From: Terriglobia bacterium | GTDB lineage: Bacteria; Acidobacteriota; Terriglobia; Terriglobales; Acidobacteriaceae | Reading direction: 5' to 3' | Length of the DNA: 64,000 nucleotides | Assembly (NCBI GenBank): GCA_020073165.1 | Contig: JAIQFP010000009.1 | Span: forward strand, 1-64,000 | Shown here: one piece after another, positions 8,642 through 18,489 of the stretch | Numbering within the stretch: the first letter of the stretch is position 1 | Layout of the letters: the number at the start of each line of letters is the position of its first letter | The notes under the pieces: model-generated | Seen by the model: only the letters and a program-made list of their open reading frames with translations | Databases searched by the model: none | What the model was told of the DNA's origin: nothing | Position numbers and translations under genes: made by a program

Positions 8642-9562
8642 TTACAGCGGCGGAGCTACGATGGTCTGAGCAGCCCACTCTCTCATGGGACGCAGTTCAC
8701 CACAGTCCAAACACTTCGTCACGGGAAATTGAGCCGCGCAGTAAGGACAGACGGCCTGAGTTTGGAAGGTGTCGAATGCGTTCTTGCACTGCCCGCACAC
8801 CCAATAGTTCCCCACCGGTGGCGCGGCCTGGCACCACGGACAGGCAAACCCGTCGCGACGAGGCAGTTTTGCCAGCCGTGACAGCGCTTGCGCATGTCGC
8901 AGCCCTCCCCAGCAATTCAGGAGAATGAAGAATGAGAGAACACCCAGCCAGATACTCTGTCTCCACAACGCGAACATGATCAATCCAGCCGCGCCGATGA
9001 AACCGATGACCGTGGCCGCCATCAGGCTGCGGGCACGTCCCACGACGAACCACAGCAGCGACCGCAGAATCTGCCCGCCATCCAACGGGTAGATGGGCAG
9101 CATGTTGAAAACCAGCAAACCAGCGTTGATGGCCAACACCGTCCACAGGAACGCGTAGGCGTTGGGCATGGCCGCCGCCCACCCCAACGATCTGCCGAAG
9201 AGGCAGATCATCGCCAGGATCGGAAGCAGCACCACATTCACCAGCGGCCCCGCCGCGATGCTCCACAGCGTAGCGCCGGGTCGCGGTGGCGGATTGACAT
9301 AGGCCACGCCCCCGAGAGGCCACAACACAATGTGATCCGCTTTTCCCCCAACTTGACGGCAGGCCAGCGAGTGGCCGAATTCGTGAATCATCACAATCAG
9401 AAACAGCGCCAAGTATTCCAGCGCATTCCAGGTCACCGACGAATAGCTCTTGAAGCCGCCACTGATCTCAAACACTGCCACCACGAACCACGACCAATGC
9501 AGGAAGACATCAATCCCGGCAAAGCGGAACAGATGGATCGACCCCTGGCGACCGGTAGGCAT
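8642..9562 (-). CDS. Site-2 protease family (M50) metalloprotease with C-terminal zinc-ribbon
   Basis: The protein has 306 aa. Zinc-protease motifs are HEFGH in a membrane segment and [15 protein letters not shown] (N-x-x-P...DGG), which together define M50/S2P intramembrane proteases of the SpoIVFB type. The C-terminal tail holds two CxxC pairs (CPWCQAAPP...[20 protein letters not shown]), a double zinc ribbon. No CBS domains are present. I chose the ATG at 9562 because TATAAA lies 6 nt upstream of it and because an upstream start would leave no room for a promoter. The substrate is unknown, perhaps a membrane-bound anti-sigma or transcription factor. Confidence 0.88.
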   Translation of the reverse strand: MPTGRQGSIHLFRFAGIDVFLHWSWFVVAVFEISGGFKSYSSVTWNALEYLALFLIVMIHEFGHSLACRQVGGKADHIVLWPLGGVAYVNPPPRPGATLWSIAAGPLVNVVLLPILAMICLFGRSLGWAAAMPNAYAFLWTVLAINAGLLVFNMLPIYPLDGGQILRSLLWFVVGRARSLMAATVIGFIGAAGLIMFALWRQSIWLGVLSFFILLNCWGGLRHAQALSRLAKLPRRDGFACPWCQAAPPVGNYWVCGQCKNAFDTFQTQAVCPYCAAQFPVTKCLDCGELRPMREWAAQTIVAPPL

Positions 9563-9685
9563 GTGCGATTTATAACACAGTGCCATTCCGTCACAAGTTG
9601 CGATCGTGGAGCTACCGGGTTGCACGGGGGACTGAGATTCGACACAATACGACGTTGCAGCGTCGGCATCTGCCCTACTGGAACC

Positions 9686-11734
9686 ATGCCCAAACCCGTC
9701 CGCATGCTGATCTGGCTAGCCGTCGCGGTCCTGGGCGCGCTGGCTGTCGCCACCATCGCTTTACACCGCGGTGAGCAGATCAACGCCATGTGGCTGGTGG
9801 TGGCTGCGGTCTGCAGCTATGCGCTCGGGTACCGCTTCTATAGCAAGTTTGTAGCTGCCAGAGTTCTCGCCCTCGATGCCCAACGCGCCACCCCCGCCGA
9901 GCGCCTCGACAATGGCCGCGACTTTGTTCCCACCAACAAGTGGGTAGTCTTCGGACACCACTTCGCTGCTATCGCGGGTCCCGGACCGCTGGTCGGGCCG
10001 GTGCTCGCGGCCCAGTTCGGCTATCTTCCGGGGACGCTCTGGATTCTGGCCGGCGCCGTGTTCGGCGGATGCGTGCAGGACTTCGTGATCCTCCTGTTCT
10101 CGGTGCGCCGCGATGGCAAGTCGCTCACCGAGATGGCACGCGAGGAAATCGGCCGCGTGGGAGGGTTCGTCGCCTACGTCGCGGTGATCAGCATCATCGT
10201 CATCCTGCTCGGGGTCGCGGCCTTGATCGTGGTCAATGCGCTCAAGTCCAGCCCCTGGGGCGCGTTCACCATTGCCATGACCATCCCCATCGCGCTGCTG
10301 ATGGGTGTGTACCTGCGGCGCTTGCGGCCCGGCAAAGTGCTGGAAACCTCCGTTCTCGGATTCATCCTGGTGATGCTGGCGATCTGGGGCGGGCAGTGGG
10401 CATCGCAGACCCCGTCGGTCGCCCAAGTCTTTACCCTGACTGCGCCCACCCTGGCGATTCTCATCATTATTTATGGGTTTGCGGCATCGGCACTTCCAGT
10501 CTGGCTGCTGCTTGCGCCGCGCGATTACCTGAGCACCTTCGTGAAGCTCGGGACGATTGCGCTGCTGGCGGTGGGGATCATCGTGCTCCGTCCCACCCTG
10601 CACATGCCGCCGCTCACCCGATTTATTGATGGTACAGGGCCAGTCTTTGCGGGGAAGATCTTTCCGTTTGCCTTCATCACCATTGCCTGCGGAGCCATCA
10701 GCGGATTTCACGCGCTGATCTCCAGCGGCACTACCCCGAAGCTCATTCGCCGGGAGACGGAGTCGCGCATGGTGGGTTACGGGGCGATGATGGCCGAGTC
10801 CATGGTGGCCATCATGGCGACCATCGCGGCATGCGTGCTGCAGCCGGGAACGTACTTTGCGATCAACAGCCCGGCTGGAGTCGTTGGACAGTCACCGGAA
10901 ACCGCAGCAGCTACCATCAGCAGCTGGGGATTCTCGATCACGGCCGCGGAGATGCATTCGCTGGCCCAGGCAGTAGGCGAACAGACGCTCTACAACCGCA
11001 CCGGGGGCGCGCCCGCGTTCGCCGTCGGCATGGCCCACATCTTCTCCAGCAGCCTGGGTGGGCAGGCAGTCATGGCCATCTGGTATCACTTCGCCATCAT
11101 GTTTGAGGCGCTTTTCATTCTTACCATTCTGGACGCCGGCACCCGGGTGGGCCGCTTCATGGTGCAGGATGCGCTCGGCCACATCTGGCGGCCGCTGGGC
11201 CGCACCAGTTGGTATCCCTCGATTCTGACCACCAGCGCACTGATCGTCGGAGCCTGGGGATACTTCCTCTGGCAGGGCGTAAAAGACCCGTTAGGTGGAA
11301 TTAATTCTTTGTGGCCGCTATTCGGCATCTCCAACCAGTTGCTGGCGACGGTCGCGCTGTGCGTGGCCACCACCATCATTATTAAGATGGGCAAAGCGCG
11401 CTACGCCGCCGTCACGCTGGTGCCGCTGGCGTGGCTGGTTTCGGTGACGTTTACCGCATCGTGGCACAAGATGTTCGATCCCAATCCGCGCATCGGATTC
11501 CTGGCCCACGCCCAGCAACTTGCGACCGCAGGCCCACCCGGCCACGAACTTTCGCGCCTGATCTTCAACGATCGCCTGGACGCGTCTGTGACCGGGGTCC
11601 TAATCGCCATGGTGGCGGCGATTCTGTTGGAGTCCACGCTGGAATGGGCCCGCGTCCTATCCGGCCGAAAACAAGCCAGCGTGAAAGAAGCCCCGTTTGT
11701 TGCCACGCGCTTTGCAGCGGAGGAGCAGGCATGA
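9686..11734 (+). CDS. cstA: Carbon starvation protein A, peptide/pyruvate transporter
   Basis: The protein has 682 aa, close to the roughly 700 aa of E. coli CstA, with about 16-18 TM segments. Typical stretches include [53 protein letters not shown] (in part), and [16 protein letters not shown]. The real start is the ATG at 9686, since the reading frame upstream overlaps the divergent protease gene. CstA/BtsT proteins take up pyruvate or peptides on carbon limitation. The stop overlaps the start of the next gene (ATGA at 11731-11734), so the two are translationally coupled. Confidence 0.93.
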   Translation: MPKPVRMLIWLAVAVLGALAVATIALHRGEQINAMWLVVAAVCSYALGYRFYSKFVAARVLALDAQRATPAERLDNGRDFVPTNKWVVFGHHFAAIAGPGPLVGPVLAAQFGYLPGTLWILAGAVFGGCVQDFVILLFSVRRDGKSLTEMAREEIGRVGGFVAYVAVISIIVILLGVAALIVVNALKSSPWGAFTIAMTIPIALLMGVYLRRLRPGKVLETSVLGFILVMLAIWGGQWASQTPSVAQVFTLTAPTLAILIIIYGFAASALPVWLLLAPRDYLSTFVKLGTIALLAVGIIVLRPTLHMPPLTRFIDGTGPVFAGKIFPFAFITIACGAISGFHALISSGTTPKLIRRETESRMVGYGAMMAESMVAIMATIAACVLQPGTYFAINSPAGVVGQSPETAAATISSWGFSITAAEMHSLAQAVGEQTLYNRTGGAPAFAVGMAHIFSSSLGGQAVMAIWYHFAIMFEALFILTILDAGTRVGRFMVQDALGHIWRPLGRTSWYPSILTTSALIVGAWGYFLWQGVKDPLGGINSLWPLFGISNQLLATVALCVATTIIIKMGKARYAAVTLVPLAWLVSVTFTASWHKMFDPNPRIGFLAHAQQLATAGPPGHELSRLIFNDRLDASVTGVLIAMVAAILLESTLEWARVLSGRKQASVKEAPFVATRFAAEEQA

Positions 11735-11970
11735 ACCCTCGCGGCGAGCACGTGGAGGCAGCTGCCAAACGTCAATGGAAGCCGGGCGTCCTCGCCCGGC
11801 AGGCGAGGGAAGCAGCTGTAGTCTTCCTTTCCACTCTGCGCGAGATCTTCGACGAATCCGCCTACGCGCGCTTCCTCGCCCGCAACCAGGTCGTCTCTTC
11901 CCGTGCCGCCTACGGCGAATTCTTGCGGGAAAACGCCGCCGCCAAAGCGAAGCGCCTGAAGTGCTGCTAA
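11731..11970 (+). CDS. YbdD/YjiX-like small partner of CstA
   Basis: The protein has 79 aa. The C-terminal half, [10 protein letters not shown]...[19 protein letters not shown], keeps the pattern of the DUF466 (YbdD/YjiX) family: a Y-x-x-(F/Y) start, a (Y)xEFxRE core and the terminal Cys-Cys. YbdD is needed with CstA for pyruvate uptake in E. coli. The N-terminal 30 residues are extra and poorly conserved. Its start codon overlaps the cstA stop by four bases, which strongly supports a shared function. The similarity is short, so the family call is moderate; the operon structure is clear. Confidence 0.75.
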   Translation: MNPRGEHVEAAAKRQWKPGVLARQAREAAVVFLSTLREIFDESAYARFLARNQVVSSRAAYGEFLRENAAAKAKRLKCC

Positions 11971-12117
11971 AGAACTCAGCATCCCACCAAACCAGCTCAT
12001 TGACGTCATCCTGAACCGGCTTCAGCCGGTGAAGGACCCTGCGCGCACCACCTCACTGCTGGGCCTGAATGCTGAATGCCAACAACGGATACCGCCAGCT
12101 GAGTTACACTGCCTGCA

Positions 12118-12621
12118 ATGCGCGTCCTGGGCATTGACTGCGGCACCGAGTACACCGGCTACGGCGTGGTCGAACTCTGCCACGACGGCACGCTGGTCTG
12201 CTGCACCTGCGGCGCCATCAAGCTCTCTGCGCGCGACCCCATGCCGGCCCGCCTGGCTACGATCTTCGACCGTCTCGCCGCGATCATCGAGGAGCACCAC
12301 CCTGACAACGTGGCCATCGAAGACGTCTTCTACGCGCTCAACGTGAAATCGGCGCTTAAGCTAGGCCAGGTTCGGGGCGTGGCCATGCTGGCCGCATCTT
12401 CGGCGGGACTCGACGTGTCCGAATACGCGCCGCTGTCGATCAAGTCTGCCGTGGTGGGATACGGCAAGGCGGAAAAGCAGCAAGTGCAGCACATGGTCAC
12501 GCGGCTGCTGAATCTGGCCGAACCGCCCGAGTCCGCCGACGCGGCCGATGCATTAGCCATTGCTATCTGCCACCTACACACCGCTGCCACGCTGGAGCGC
12601 CAGCGCGCCGTAGGGAAGTAA
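12118..12621 (+). CDS. ruvC: Crossover junction endodeoxyribonuclease RuvC
   Basis: The protein has 167 aa, the usual size. It resolves Holliday junctions with RuvAB in homologous recombination. The RNase H-like active site is complete: D7 (LGIDCGT), E68 (VAIEDVF), D141 and D144 (SADAADALAIA). The segment ALNVKSALKLGQVRGVAM is also typical. A TACACT box at 12105-12110 lies only 7 nt before the ATG and no Shine-Dalgarno is visible, which suggests a leaderless mRNA. The gene stands alone, without ruvA or ruvB here. Confidence 0.95.
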   Translation: MRVLGIDCGTEYTGYGVVELCHDGTLVCCTCGAIKLSARDPMPARLATIFDRLAAIIEEHHPDNVAIEDVFYALNVKSALKLGQVRGVAMLAASSAGLDVSEYAPLSIKSAVVGYGKAEKQQVQHMVTRLLNLAEPPESADAADALAIAICHLHTAATLERQRAVGK

Positions 12622-12714
12622 CGCCGTCCCGCCGGGCCACCCTGCACCGGGCTCAGCTTGTCCGGCCCGCATGGGGACGCACAGTCACCTTATTTTTGGC
12701 ATAATTCCCTGTAC

Positions 12715-13401
12715 ATGTCCTTGAGCAAGTCTTCCAAACTCTGGTTGCGCCGCGCCATCTCGCTTCTGAGTTTTGTGCTGGCCTTTTGTTTAGTTGCCGC
12801 GGCGCAGGAACCCGTCGTTCCCACGGTGGGATTCGATCTGGCCTTTCCGGGATCCCAGCCCGAAAAGTACACCATCCTGATTCCTGCCACCGGCAATGCA
12901 ACCTACTCCTCTGATGGCAAGCTGACCCCCGACTCCGAGAGCGACAATTTCCGCATGGACTTTACGATCTCGGAGGCTACCCGCATCCGCATCTTCGACT
13001 TGGCGAAAGCGGCCCACTATTTTGCGGGAGAGGTCGATTCCAGGAAAAAGGGCCTGGCCTCGACCGGGGTCAAGACCCTGATGTACAGGGACGCGGAGAG
13101 GGATGCGAAGACCACCTACAACTACTCCACCATCCGCGCGGTCCAGGAGCTGACCCAGCTGTTTCAAGAACTGTCCACCACCCTGGAGTTCGGGCGCCGC
13201 CTCCAGTACTACCATCGCTACCAGAAGCTGGCGCTCGACGATGAGTTGAAACGCATGGAGGAGATGGCGAAACAAGACGACCTGCAAGAACTGGGAGCAG
13301 TTGCGCCGGTGCTCAAACAGATTGCCGCTGACCAGTCAGTCATCAACCCGGTACGAGCCCGAGCGCAGCGCTTGTTGGAGCGCACCAGCTCCGGTCGTTA
13401 G
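12715..13401 (+). CDS. Secreted hypothetical protein
   Basis: The protein has 228 aa with an N-terminal signal (WLRRAISLLSFVLAFCLVAAAQ). The mature part begins with a beta-rich segment (VGFDLAFPGSQPEKYTILIP) and ends in helices (YHRYQKLALDDELKRMEEMAKQDDLQELGAVAPVLKQIAAD). I do not recognise a named domain. The ATG at 12715 is chosen because CATAAT at 12700-12705 lies 9 nt upstream and the signal peptide begins here. It lies 93 bp after ruvC, under its own promoter. Confidence 0.7.
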   Translation: MSLSKSSKLWLRRAISLLSFVLAFCLVAAAQEPVVPTVGFDLAFPGSQPEKYTILIPATGNATYSSDGKLTPDSESDNFRMDFTISEATRIRIFDLAKAAHYFAGEVDSRKKGLASTGVKTLMYRDAERDAKTTYNYSTIRAVQELTQLFQELSTTLEFGRRLQYYHRYQKLALDDELKRMEEMAKQDDLQELGAVAPVLKQIAADQSVINPVRARAQRLLERTSSGR

Positions 13402-13660
13402 CCACCTGCCCAGGCAGGCGCAAGGGGCCTGTCCAATTGGAACGGCGGCAAGTGATGTGCAATCAATGTATTACGTTAATCGGTTCCAGAAAGACCGGCA
13501 TTTTCCATGCCTTCGTGTCGCCGCTTGCCGTCCAAGGCCACCGACCAATGAACAACGCCTCACCCGGCCGAATGTAACCGGTGTCGGGATTGAACAGGGC
13601 AACTAACGCAACCCGTTCGTGTTCTAATGAGTTATGGGGAAAAAGTCCCAGGAGACATCT
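13402..13660. other. 259-bp intergenic space without a gene
   Basis: No open frame with coding character is seen. CCTGCCCAGGCAGG near 13405-13418 forms a small hairpin right after the preceding stop and could end that transcript. AGGAGA at about 13650 is the ribosome binding site of the FecR-like gene. Confidence 0.5.
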
Positions 13661-14977
13661 ATGTCTATCGGTAAGCTGGGCACGACGCTGGCGGGCTTGG
13701 CGTGCTTACTGTTGGCGATTCCGTCGTTTGCCGATTCGCAGGTGCGGATCGTGCGTCTGAGCGACATTGAAGGCAACGTACAAATCGACCGCAATACTGG
13801 TCAAGGATACGAAAAGGCAATCCTCAACATGCCGGTCACCCAGGGCACCCGGCTCCGGGCCGACGCCGATGCGCGCGCCGAAGTCGAGTTTGAGGACGGC
13901 AGCGCGGTGCGCATCACTCCTAAAACGGTGATCGAGTTTCCGCAACTCTCGCTGCGCGATTCTGGCGGCAGGGCTTCGGCGATAACCCTGCATGAAGGCA
14001 CTGCGTATCTCAACTTCCTGGGCAGCAAGAACGATGAATTCACCCTCAACTTCGGCCACGAGAAGCTGACGCTGACCCAGGCCGCACATCTGCGCGTGGA
14101 GATGGGTGACACCCAGGCGACGGTGGCGGTGTTCAAGGGCGATGTGAACGTCGAAGGTCCGTCGGGCACGCTGGCGGTGGGAAAGAAGGAATCGGCCACG
14201 TTCGATCTGGCGGACAGTGACAAGTACAAGCTGGCGAAAAACCTCGAGTCCGATCCCTTCGACTCCTGGGACAAGCAGCAGGCGCAGTATCACGACCGCT
14301 ACATGAGCAACTCTTCCTATAGCTCGCCTTACGGCTATGGAGTGAGCGACCTGAATTACTACGGCAGCTACTACGACGTTCCCGGCTACGGCATGATGTG
14401 GCAGCCGTACTTTGCCAGCGCAGCCTGGGACCCGTTCATGAATGGCGCCTGGGTCTACTATCCTGGCTTTGGCTACACCTGGGTCTCGGGATATCCCTGG
14501 GGATGGATGCCGTACTACTACGGTTCCTGGTATTACATGCCCACTTACGGCTGGATGTGGCAGCCGGGCAACCAAGGTTCCTGGGGGGGATGGAACGGCA
14601 AGCCCCGGGTCGTCAATGCGCCGCCGCGCTTCTCGCTTCCCCAGCCTCCGTCAACTCCGGGGAACAAGACGGTGATCGTGACCCGCGGGCCGAACCCGGC
14701 GACAGGAGTCGCCCAGAACCGGATGACCATTCGCAACGACTCTGCCGGACTGGGAATTCCGCGCGGCAGCATTCGCGATCTAGGGAAAGTCTCGCAAACG
14801 GTGAAACAGCAGGGTGCGGTGACCACTACGCTGCACACCGCGCCGGTTGCGACCTCGACGGGAGCGCATCCGACGTCGGCTCCGCGGACGGTAACGCCGT
14901 CTCCGCATGTCGGCCCGCGCATGAGCGCTCCGGCGCCGCACACCGCGCCGCCGCCGCACTCGATTCCGCCTAAGTGA
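13661..14977 (+). CDS. FecR-domain exported protein with Tyr/Trp/Gly-rich region
   Basis: The protein has 438 aa. It has a signal peptide (LAGLACLLLAIPSFA), then a FecR-like beta domain (about 30-180) with VRIVRLSDIEGNVQID, GTRLRADADARAEVEFEDGSAVRI and a later VFKGDVNVEG. Residues about 210-330 are extremely rich in Tyr, Trp, Gly and Pro (YGYG, WQPYF, YYPGFGYTW, WGWMPYYYG), a DUF6600-like aromatic region. The tail is Pro/Thr-rich. The ATG at 13661 has AGGAGA 7 nt upstream. It probably sits in the envelope and may bind a polymer; this is inference. A terminator follows. Confidence 0.82.
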   Translation: MSIGKLGTTLAGLACLLLAIPSFADSQVRIVRLSDIEGNVQIDRNTGQGYEKAILNMPVTQGTRLRADADARAEVEFEDGSAVRITPKTVIEFPQLSLRDSGGRASAITLHEGTAYLNFLGSKNDEFTLNFGHEKLTLTQAAHLRVEMGDTQATVAVFKGDVNVEGPSGTLAVGKKESATFDLADSDKYKLAKNLESDPFDSWDKQQAQYHDRYMSNSSYSSPYGYGVSDLNYYGSYYDVPGYGMMWQPYFASAAWDPFMNGAWVYYPGFGYTWVSGYPWGWMPYYYGSWYYMPTYGWMWQPGNQGSWGGWNGKPRVVNAPPRFSLPQPPSTPGNKTVIVTRGPNPATGVAQNRMTIRNDSAGLGIPRGSIRDLGKVSQTVKQQGAVTTTLHTAPVATSTGAHPTSAPRTVTPSPHVGPRMSAPAPHTAPPPHSIPPK

Positions 14978-14995
14978 GAATCACCACGGCAGCCA

Positions 14996-15027
14996 ACGGG
15001 CGACCCGAGGGTCGCCCGTTTTGCTTT
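14996..15027 (+). terminator. Rho-independent terminator after the FecR-like gene
   Basis: ACGGGCGACC (14996-15005), loop CGAG, then GGTCGCCCGT (15010-15019) form a perfect 10-bp stem followed by TTTGCTTT. It lies 18 bp past the stop codon. Confidence 0.85.
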
Positions 15028-15107
15028 AGTCGCAAGCGTCCAGGCTTGCGGGAGGATGTCCCTGAAGGTGCACTCACGAGCGGCCACGCCCGCGGCGCTT
15101 TCTACCC

Positions 15108-15920
15108 TTACTGAACGTCAGCCACCTTTCCTTTTACGAACGTTACCTTGAGGTCCTTGTACACGTAGATCTGCTTAGCGCCGAGGTTCACGATTTTTCC
15201 GGGCTGGCCAAGGATATTTGTTACTTCTTCCACGCTCTGCCCCAGTTGAATGGTTTGCGGCGGCTGAGGGGCCTCCTGGGCCTGTTCTTGCCCGCCCCCG
15301 CCCTGGTTCTGCTGGCCGGCGTCATTCTGCTGTTGTCCATTGCCACTGTCGTCAATGGTGAAGACCTGGGCGATGGTGTCCTCAATCTGGGATGGGCTGG
15401 CGCTGGCTAACGTGCCCTTGGCAAACTGGAACACGACGTCGGACTTGTAGAAAGTCGGCGGATTGACGTTGTTGCAGGCGTCACAGGCCACAATGCCCAG
15501 GGTCACTTTGTCAGCGGCTGCATTGACCTCGATCCTTGATGGGTAGACCCGTTCTCCGACCTGGAACAGGCGCGTGTCCGACTGCTTGTTCAGGTTGGCC
15601 TTCTTGAACATGGAACCGAGTCCCTTCATCACCAGGTTATTGGGGGAATGGATGGTTCCGTCCTGATATTTGGTGGGAACGATGGTCACATCGCTATAGG
15701 GCACTCCGAGGATTCCGCCTTTTTGAATGACCAGAATGGTGCCCGGTTCCACCACCGCAGGTCCGCTTGAATCGGCCCCCATCTTCACCAGCGTATATTG
15801 GGCTTGCAGTTGATCCTGGAGCGAAGCCGCCGGAGCCCGTTGCGCGCTCGACCCGACAGGTCCGATGCCAACCAGAAGCAGAGCGCACACCACGACCGCG
15901 ATCTTGATGTTTTTCCGCAT
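15108..15920 (-). CDS. Secreted hypothetical protein with Gln/Gly-rich linker
   Basis: The protein has 270 aa with a signal peptide (IKIAVVVCALLLVGIGPVGSSA). It has an N-terminal domain of about 175 aa (QDQLQAQYTLVKMG...), which contains ACDACNN, a possible disulfide or metal site. A low-complexity QQQNDAGQQNQGGGGQEQ linker then leads to a C-terminal 45-aa repeat-like unit (IQLGQSVEEVTNILGQPGKIVNLGAKQIYVYKDLKVTFVKGKV in part) of SmpA/BamE-like 'G.s.eeV...lG.P' type. The ATG at 15920 has GGAGG 8 nt upstream. This architecture recurs in acidobacteria; its function is unknown. Confidence 0.75.
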   Translation of the reverse strand: MRKNIKIAVVVCALLLVGIGPVGSSAQRAPAASLQDQLQAQYTLVKMGADSSGPAVVEPGTILVIQKGGILGVPYSDVTIVPTKYQDGTIHSPNNLVMKGLGSMFKKANLNKQSDTRLFQVGERVYPSRIEVNAAADKVTLGIVACDACNNVNPPTFYKSDVVFQFAKGTLASASPSQIEDTIAQVFTIDDSGNGQQQNDAGQQNQGGGGQEQAQEAPQPPQTIQLGQSVEEVTNILGQPGKIVNLGAKQIYVYKDLKVTFVKGKVADVQ

Positions 15921-16306
15921 CACAATTTCCTCCCACAGAGCTGCTGTGTGTAGTCACTCCGGCGCTGGGGGACACAACCTCAACCCCCCAACCTGCCCCG
16001 GCGGTTCCAAACTCTGGACACTCACTACGCATTGCGCAAGAGCCCGGGAAAAACAGTCATGCCGCTTTCGGAATACCCGAGATTGCCCGGATGAGAGCGG
16101 CAGTGGCGGTCAGGATGCTAGCAGATTCTGAGGGCCGGGTGCACGGCCTTTTTGCGGTTTTCGCAAGGTGGGTGGCGTCGCTCCGCAACCTACCCTTCCG
16201 TCCGTCTGTACCCATAGACAGCTTCCCGGCCAGCGGGGTATATTGCCCGGACGCAAGCGCCTCGCGCCGCGCCCGTGCTCCTTCTCGGCGCGTGAGGAAT
16301 GTCCCC
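15921..16306. promoter_or_regulatory. Divergent intergenic region
   Basis: This 386-bp space separates two divergently read genes and must hold both promoters. TATATT at 16239-16244 is a possible -10 box for the rightward gene. No convincing small gene is seen. Confidence 0.4.
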
Positions 16307-17788
16307 ATGCATCGAAACATCCCAATGAATACATCCCGATTTGTCATGATTGTTCTGGGTTTCGCCGTTTCATTCGCCCAGGCAGTTCCGTCTCGCGCCC
16401 AGAATCCCTTGGTCAAGATCAGCATTGACAAGTTCACTAACTCCGACAGTGTGCACAAAACCGAGGTTGAGCCGGACACTTTTTCCTGGGGATCGACCAT
16501 CGTGAGCGCTTTCCACGTGGGCCGCCGCCCGGGAACCATCGGCTGGGGTAGCGCCGATGTCGGCTTTGCCACTTCTACCGACGGCGGCAACACGTGGAAG
16601 TTTGGTTATCTGCCCGGCCTGACGGTGAACTACAAGAATGGACCTTATTATGGCGCTGCCGATCCCTCGGTGGCTTACGACGCCAAACACGGGGTGTGGA
16701 TGATCTCAACTCTGCCGCTGATAAACCCGATTGGTGACGTAGCCGTGAGCCGCTCCCGCGATGGCATCCACTGGGGAAAACCGATTGTCATTGATAAGAC
16801 CCATGCCGACGACAAGAACTGGACGGTGTGCGATAACACTCCCACCAGCCCCTTCTACGGCAATTGCTACACCGAATGGGACGCAGCGGCCACCAGCGGC
16901 CGGGTGTTGATGAGCACCTCCAGCGACGGCGGAGTGACTTGGGGCCCGGGCAAGCCCTCCGCAGACCAAGCCACCGGCCTCGGCGGGGAGCCCCTGGTAC
17001 AGCCCAACGGGACCGTGGTGGTGCCCTTCCAAGGCTCTGGCATCAACGCCTTTCGGTCCACCGATGGCGGGCAAACCTGGGGACGCAGCGTCACCGTCGC
17101 CGGCATCAGCGAACATCTGGTAGCTGGTGGCCTGCGCGATTTCGATCTGCCCTCCGCGGAAATTGACGGAGCAGGAAACGTCTTCGTGGTCTGGGCGGAT
17201 TGCCGTTTTCGCACCGGATGCAGCTCGAACGATATTGTGATGAGCACCTCCGCCGACGGGCAGACCTGGACCGCGCCCAGCCGCATTCCAATTGATCCCA
17301 CGACCAGCACCGTGGACCACTTTCTTCCCGGCATCGGCGTCGACCACGACACCTCGGGGGACACCGCCCACCTGGCCCTGGTCTATTACTACTATCCGAC
17401 CGCCCGGTGCACGTCTTCTACGTGCCAACTGGACGTTGGCTTTGTGACTTCCGAAGACGGCGGTAAGACCTGGACCGGGGGAAGCCAACTGGCCGGACCG
17501 ATGCAACTGAGCTGGCTTCCGGTGTCGGACCTGGGACCGATGGTGGCGGATTACATCAGCGTTTCCTACACCAACGGAAATGCGTTCGGGGTATTCGCTG
17601 TGGCCAAAGCACCGTCGGGCAGCGTGCTCGACGAAGCCATGTATACGACCAAGAATCCGCTGGCAGCGGCAGCGGGCGAGCCAAGCTTCAGCTCGCAAGG
17701 GGAGAAGCCGGTGCCGGGTGCGAAGTCGGATTACGAGCGCAAGTTGTACTACGACGATGAGGGAAGATACCCGGTTCGGAAAAAGTAG
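16307..17788 (+). CDS. Secreted sialidase-like/BNR-repeat beta-propeller protein
   Basis: The protein has 493 aa. A signal peptide (FVMIVLGFAVSFAQAVPSRA) leads into a propeller with several Asp-box motifs of the S-x-D-x-G-x-x-W type: STDGGNTWKF, SRDGIHWGK, SSDGGVTWGP, STDGGQTWGR, SADGQTWTA and SEDGGKTWTG. These turn motifs occur in sialidases and in many other secreted propellers. I do not see the sialidase FRIP motif and Arg triad clearly, so enzymatic activity is not claimed. I chose the ATG at 16307 (GTGAGGAATGT upstream) because the reading frame before it has no signal. Confidence 0.8.
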   Translation: MHRNIPMNTSRFVMIVLGFAVSFAQAVPSRAQNPLVKISIDKFTNSDSVHKTEVEPDTFSWGSTIVSAFHVGRRPGTIGWGSADVGFATSTDGGNTWKFGYLPGLTVNYKNGPYYGAADPSVAYDAKHGVWMISTLPLINPIGDVAVSRSRDGIHWGKPIVIDKTHADDKNWTVCDNTPTSPFYGNCYTEWDAAATSGRVLMSTSSDGGVTWGPGKPSADQATGLGGEPLVQPNGTVVVPFQGSGINAFRSTDGGQTWGRSVTVAGISEHLVAGGLRDFDLPSAEIDGAGNVFVVWADCRFRTGCSSNDIVMSTSADGQTWTAPSRIPIDPTTSTVDHFLPGIGVDHDTSGDTAHLALVYYYYPTARCTSSTCQLDVGFVTSEDGGKTWTGGSQLAGPMQLSWLPVSDLGPMVADYISVSYTNGNAFGVFAVAKAPSGSVLDEAMYTTKNPLAAAAGEPSFSSQGEKPVPGAKSDYERKLYYDDEGRYPVRKK

Positions 17789-17810
17789 CCGGGTGCCGGG
17801 TAAAGACTTT

Positions 17811-18224
17811 ATGAGTTGGGCATGTCCGCGGTGTGATCGGACTTTTCGGCAGGTCAACCAACGTCACGCGTGCGGGGTCGGCAGCGCTGCTACCTTGCTT
17901 AAAGGCAGGTCACCGGCGCTTACCGATCTCTACCGCAAACTCGAGACCACCGCGAGGGGCTTTGGCGACGTGGAGGTAGTCACGCGTAACCGCTACGCGC
18001 TGTTCCGCACGACACGCATCTTTGCGGACCTGACGGTCATGCGGGATGCGCTGCGCGTGGTGATTCACCTCGGTCGCAAGGCCGGCGCACCCTGCTTCAT
18101 CAAAATCGGGCCAAGCGGCAATCGCGTCTCACACGTCGCCCTTGTCCGGACCGCCGCGGACCTGCGCACGATCATTCCGTTTTTGCGTGAAGCCTTCGAC
18201 CTCGCCGTGAGTGAAGAGTCATAA
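17811..18224 (+). CDS. DUF5655-domain protein with N-terminal Cys/His motif
   Basis: The protein has 137 aa. The N-terminus MSWACPRCDRTFRQVNQRHAC carries CxxC...H-x-C, a likely zinc-binding knuckle. The rest matches the DUF5655 pattern (LTDLYRKLETTARGFGDVEVVTRNRYALFRTTRIFADL..., HLGRKA). This domain is often found alone or fused to nuclease-like modules, and its role is unknown. It starts 22 bp after the sialidase-like stop, so the two may be co-transcribed, though no functional link is evident. Confidence 0.78.
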   Translation: MSWACPRCDRTFRQVNQRHACGVGSAATLLKGRSPALTDLYRKLETTARGFGDVEVVTRNRYALFRTTRIFADLTVMRDALRVVIHLGRKAGAPCFIKIGPSGNRVSHVALVRTAADLRTIIPFLREAFDLAVSEES

Positions 18225-18489
18225 AACTTAATCCTCTATTCACACGTGCACCGCGGCAGTCGGTTCTCAGCAGACACTTGGGCTCACGGTTGCACATTGC
18301 CTTCGGCGAGCTGTACAGAGGCGACGCGTTCCAGGAACTACTTGCCCGCCTTGTTCCTGCCCTGCGTTTTTTGCAGAAAGAAATTGGAACATTGTAAACA
18401 GACTCTCAAGACCGCGATGACAGGGTTGAACTCGGCCTTGTGCTTGTCTACGATTCTTGAATTCTTGACCTGTGGTATACTCCGCGCCG

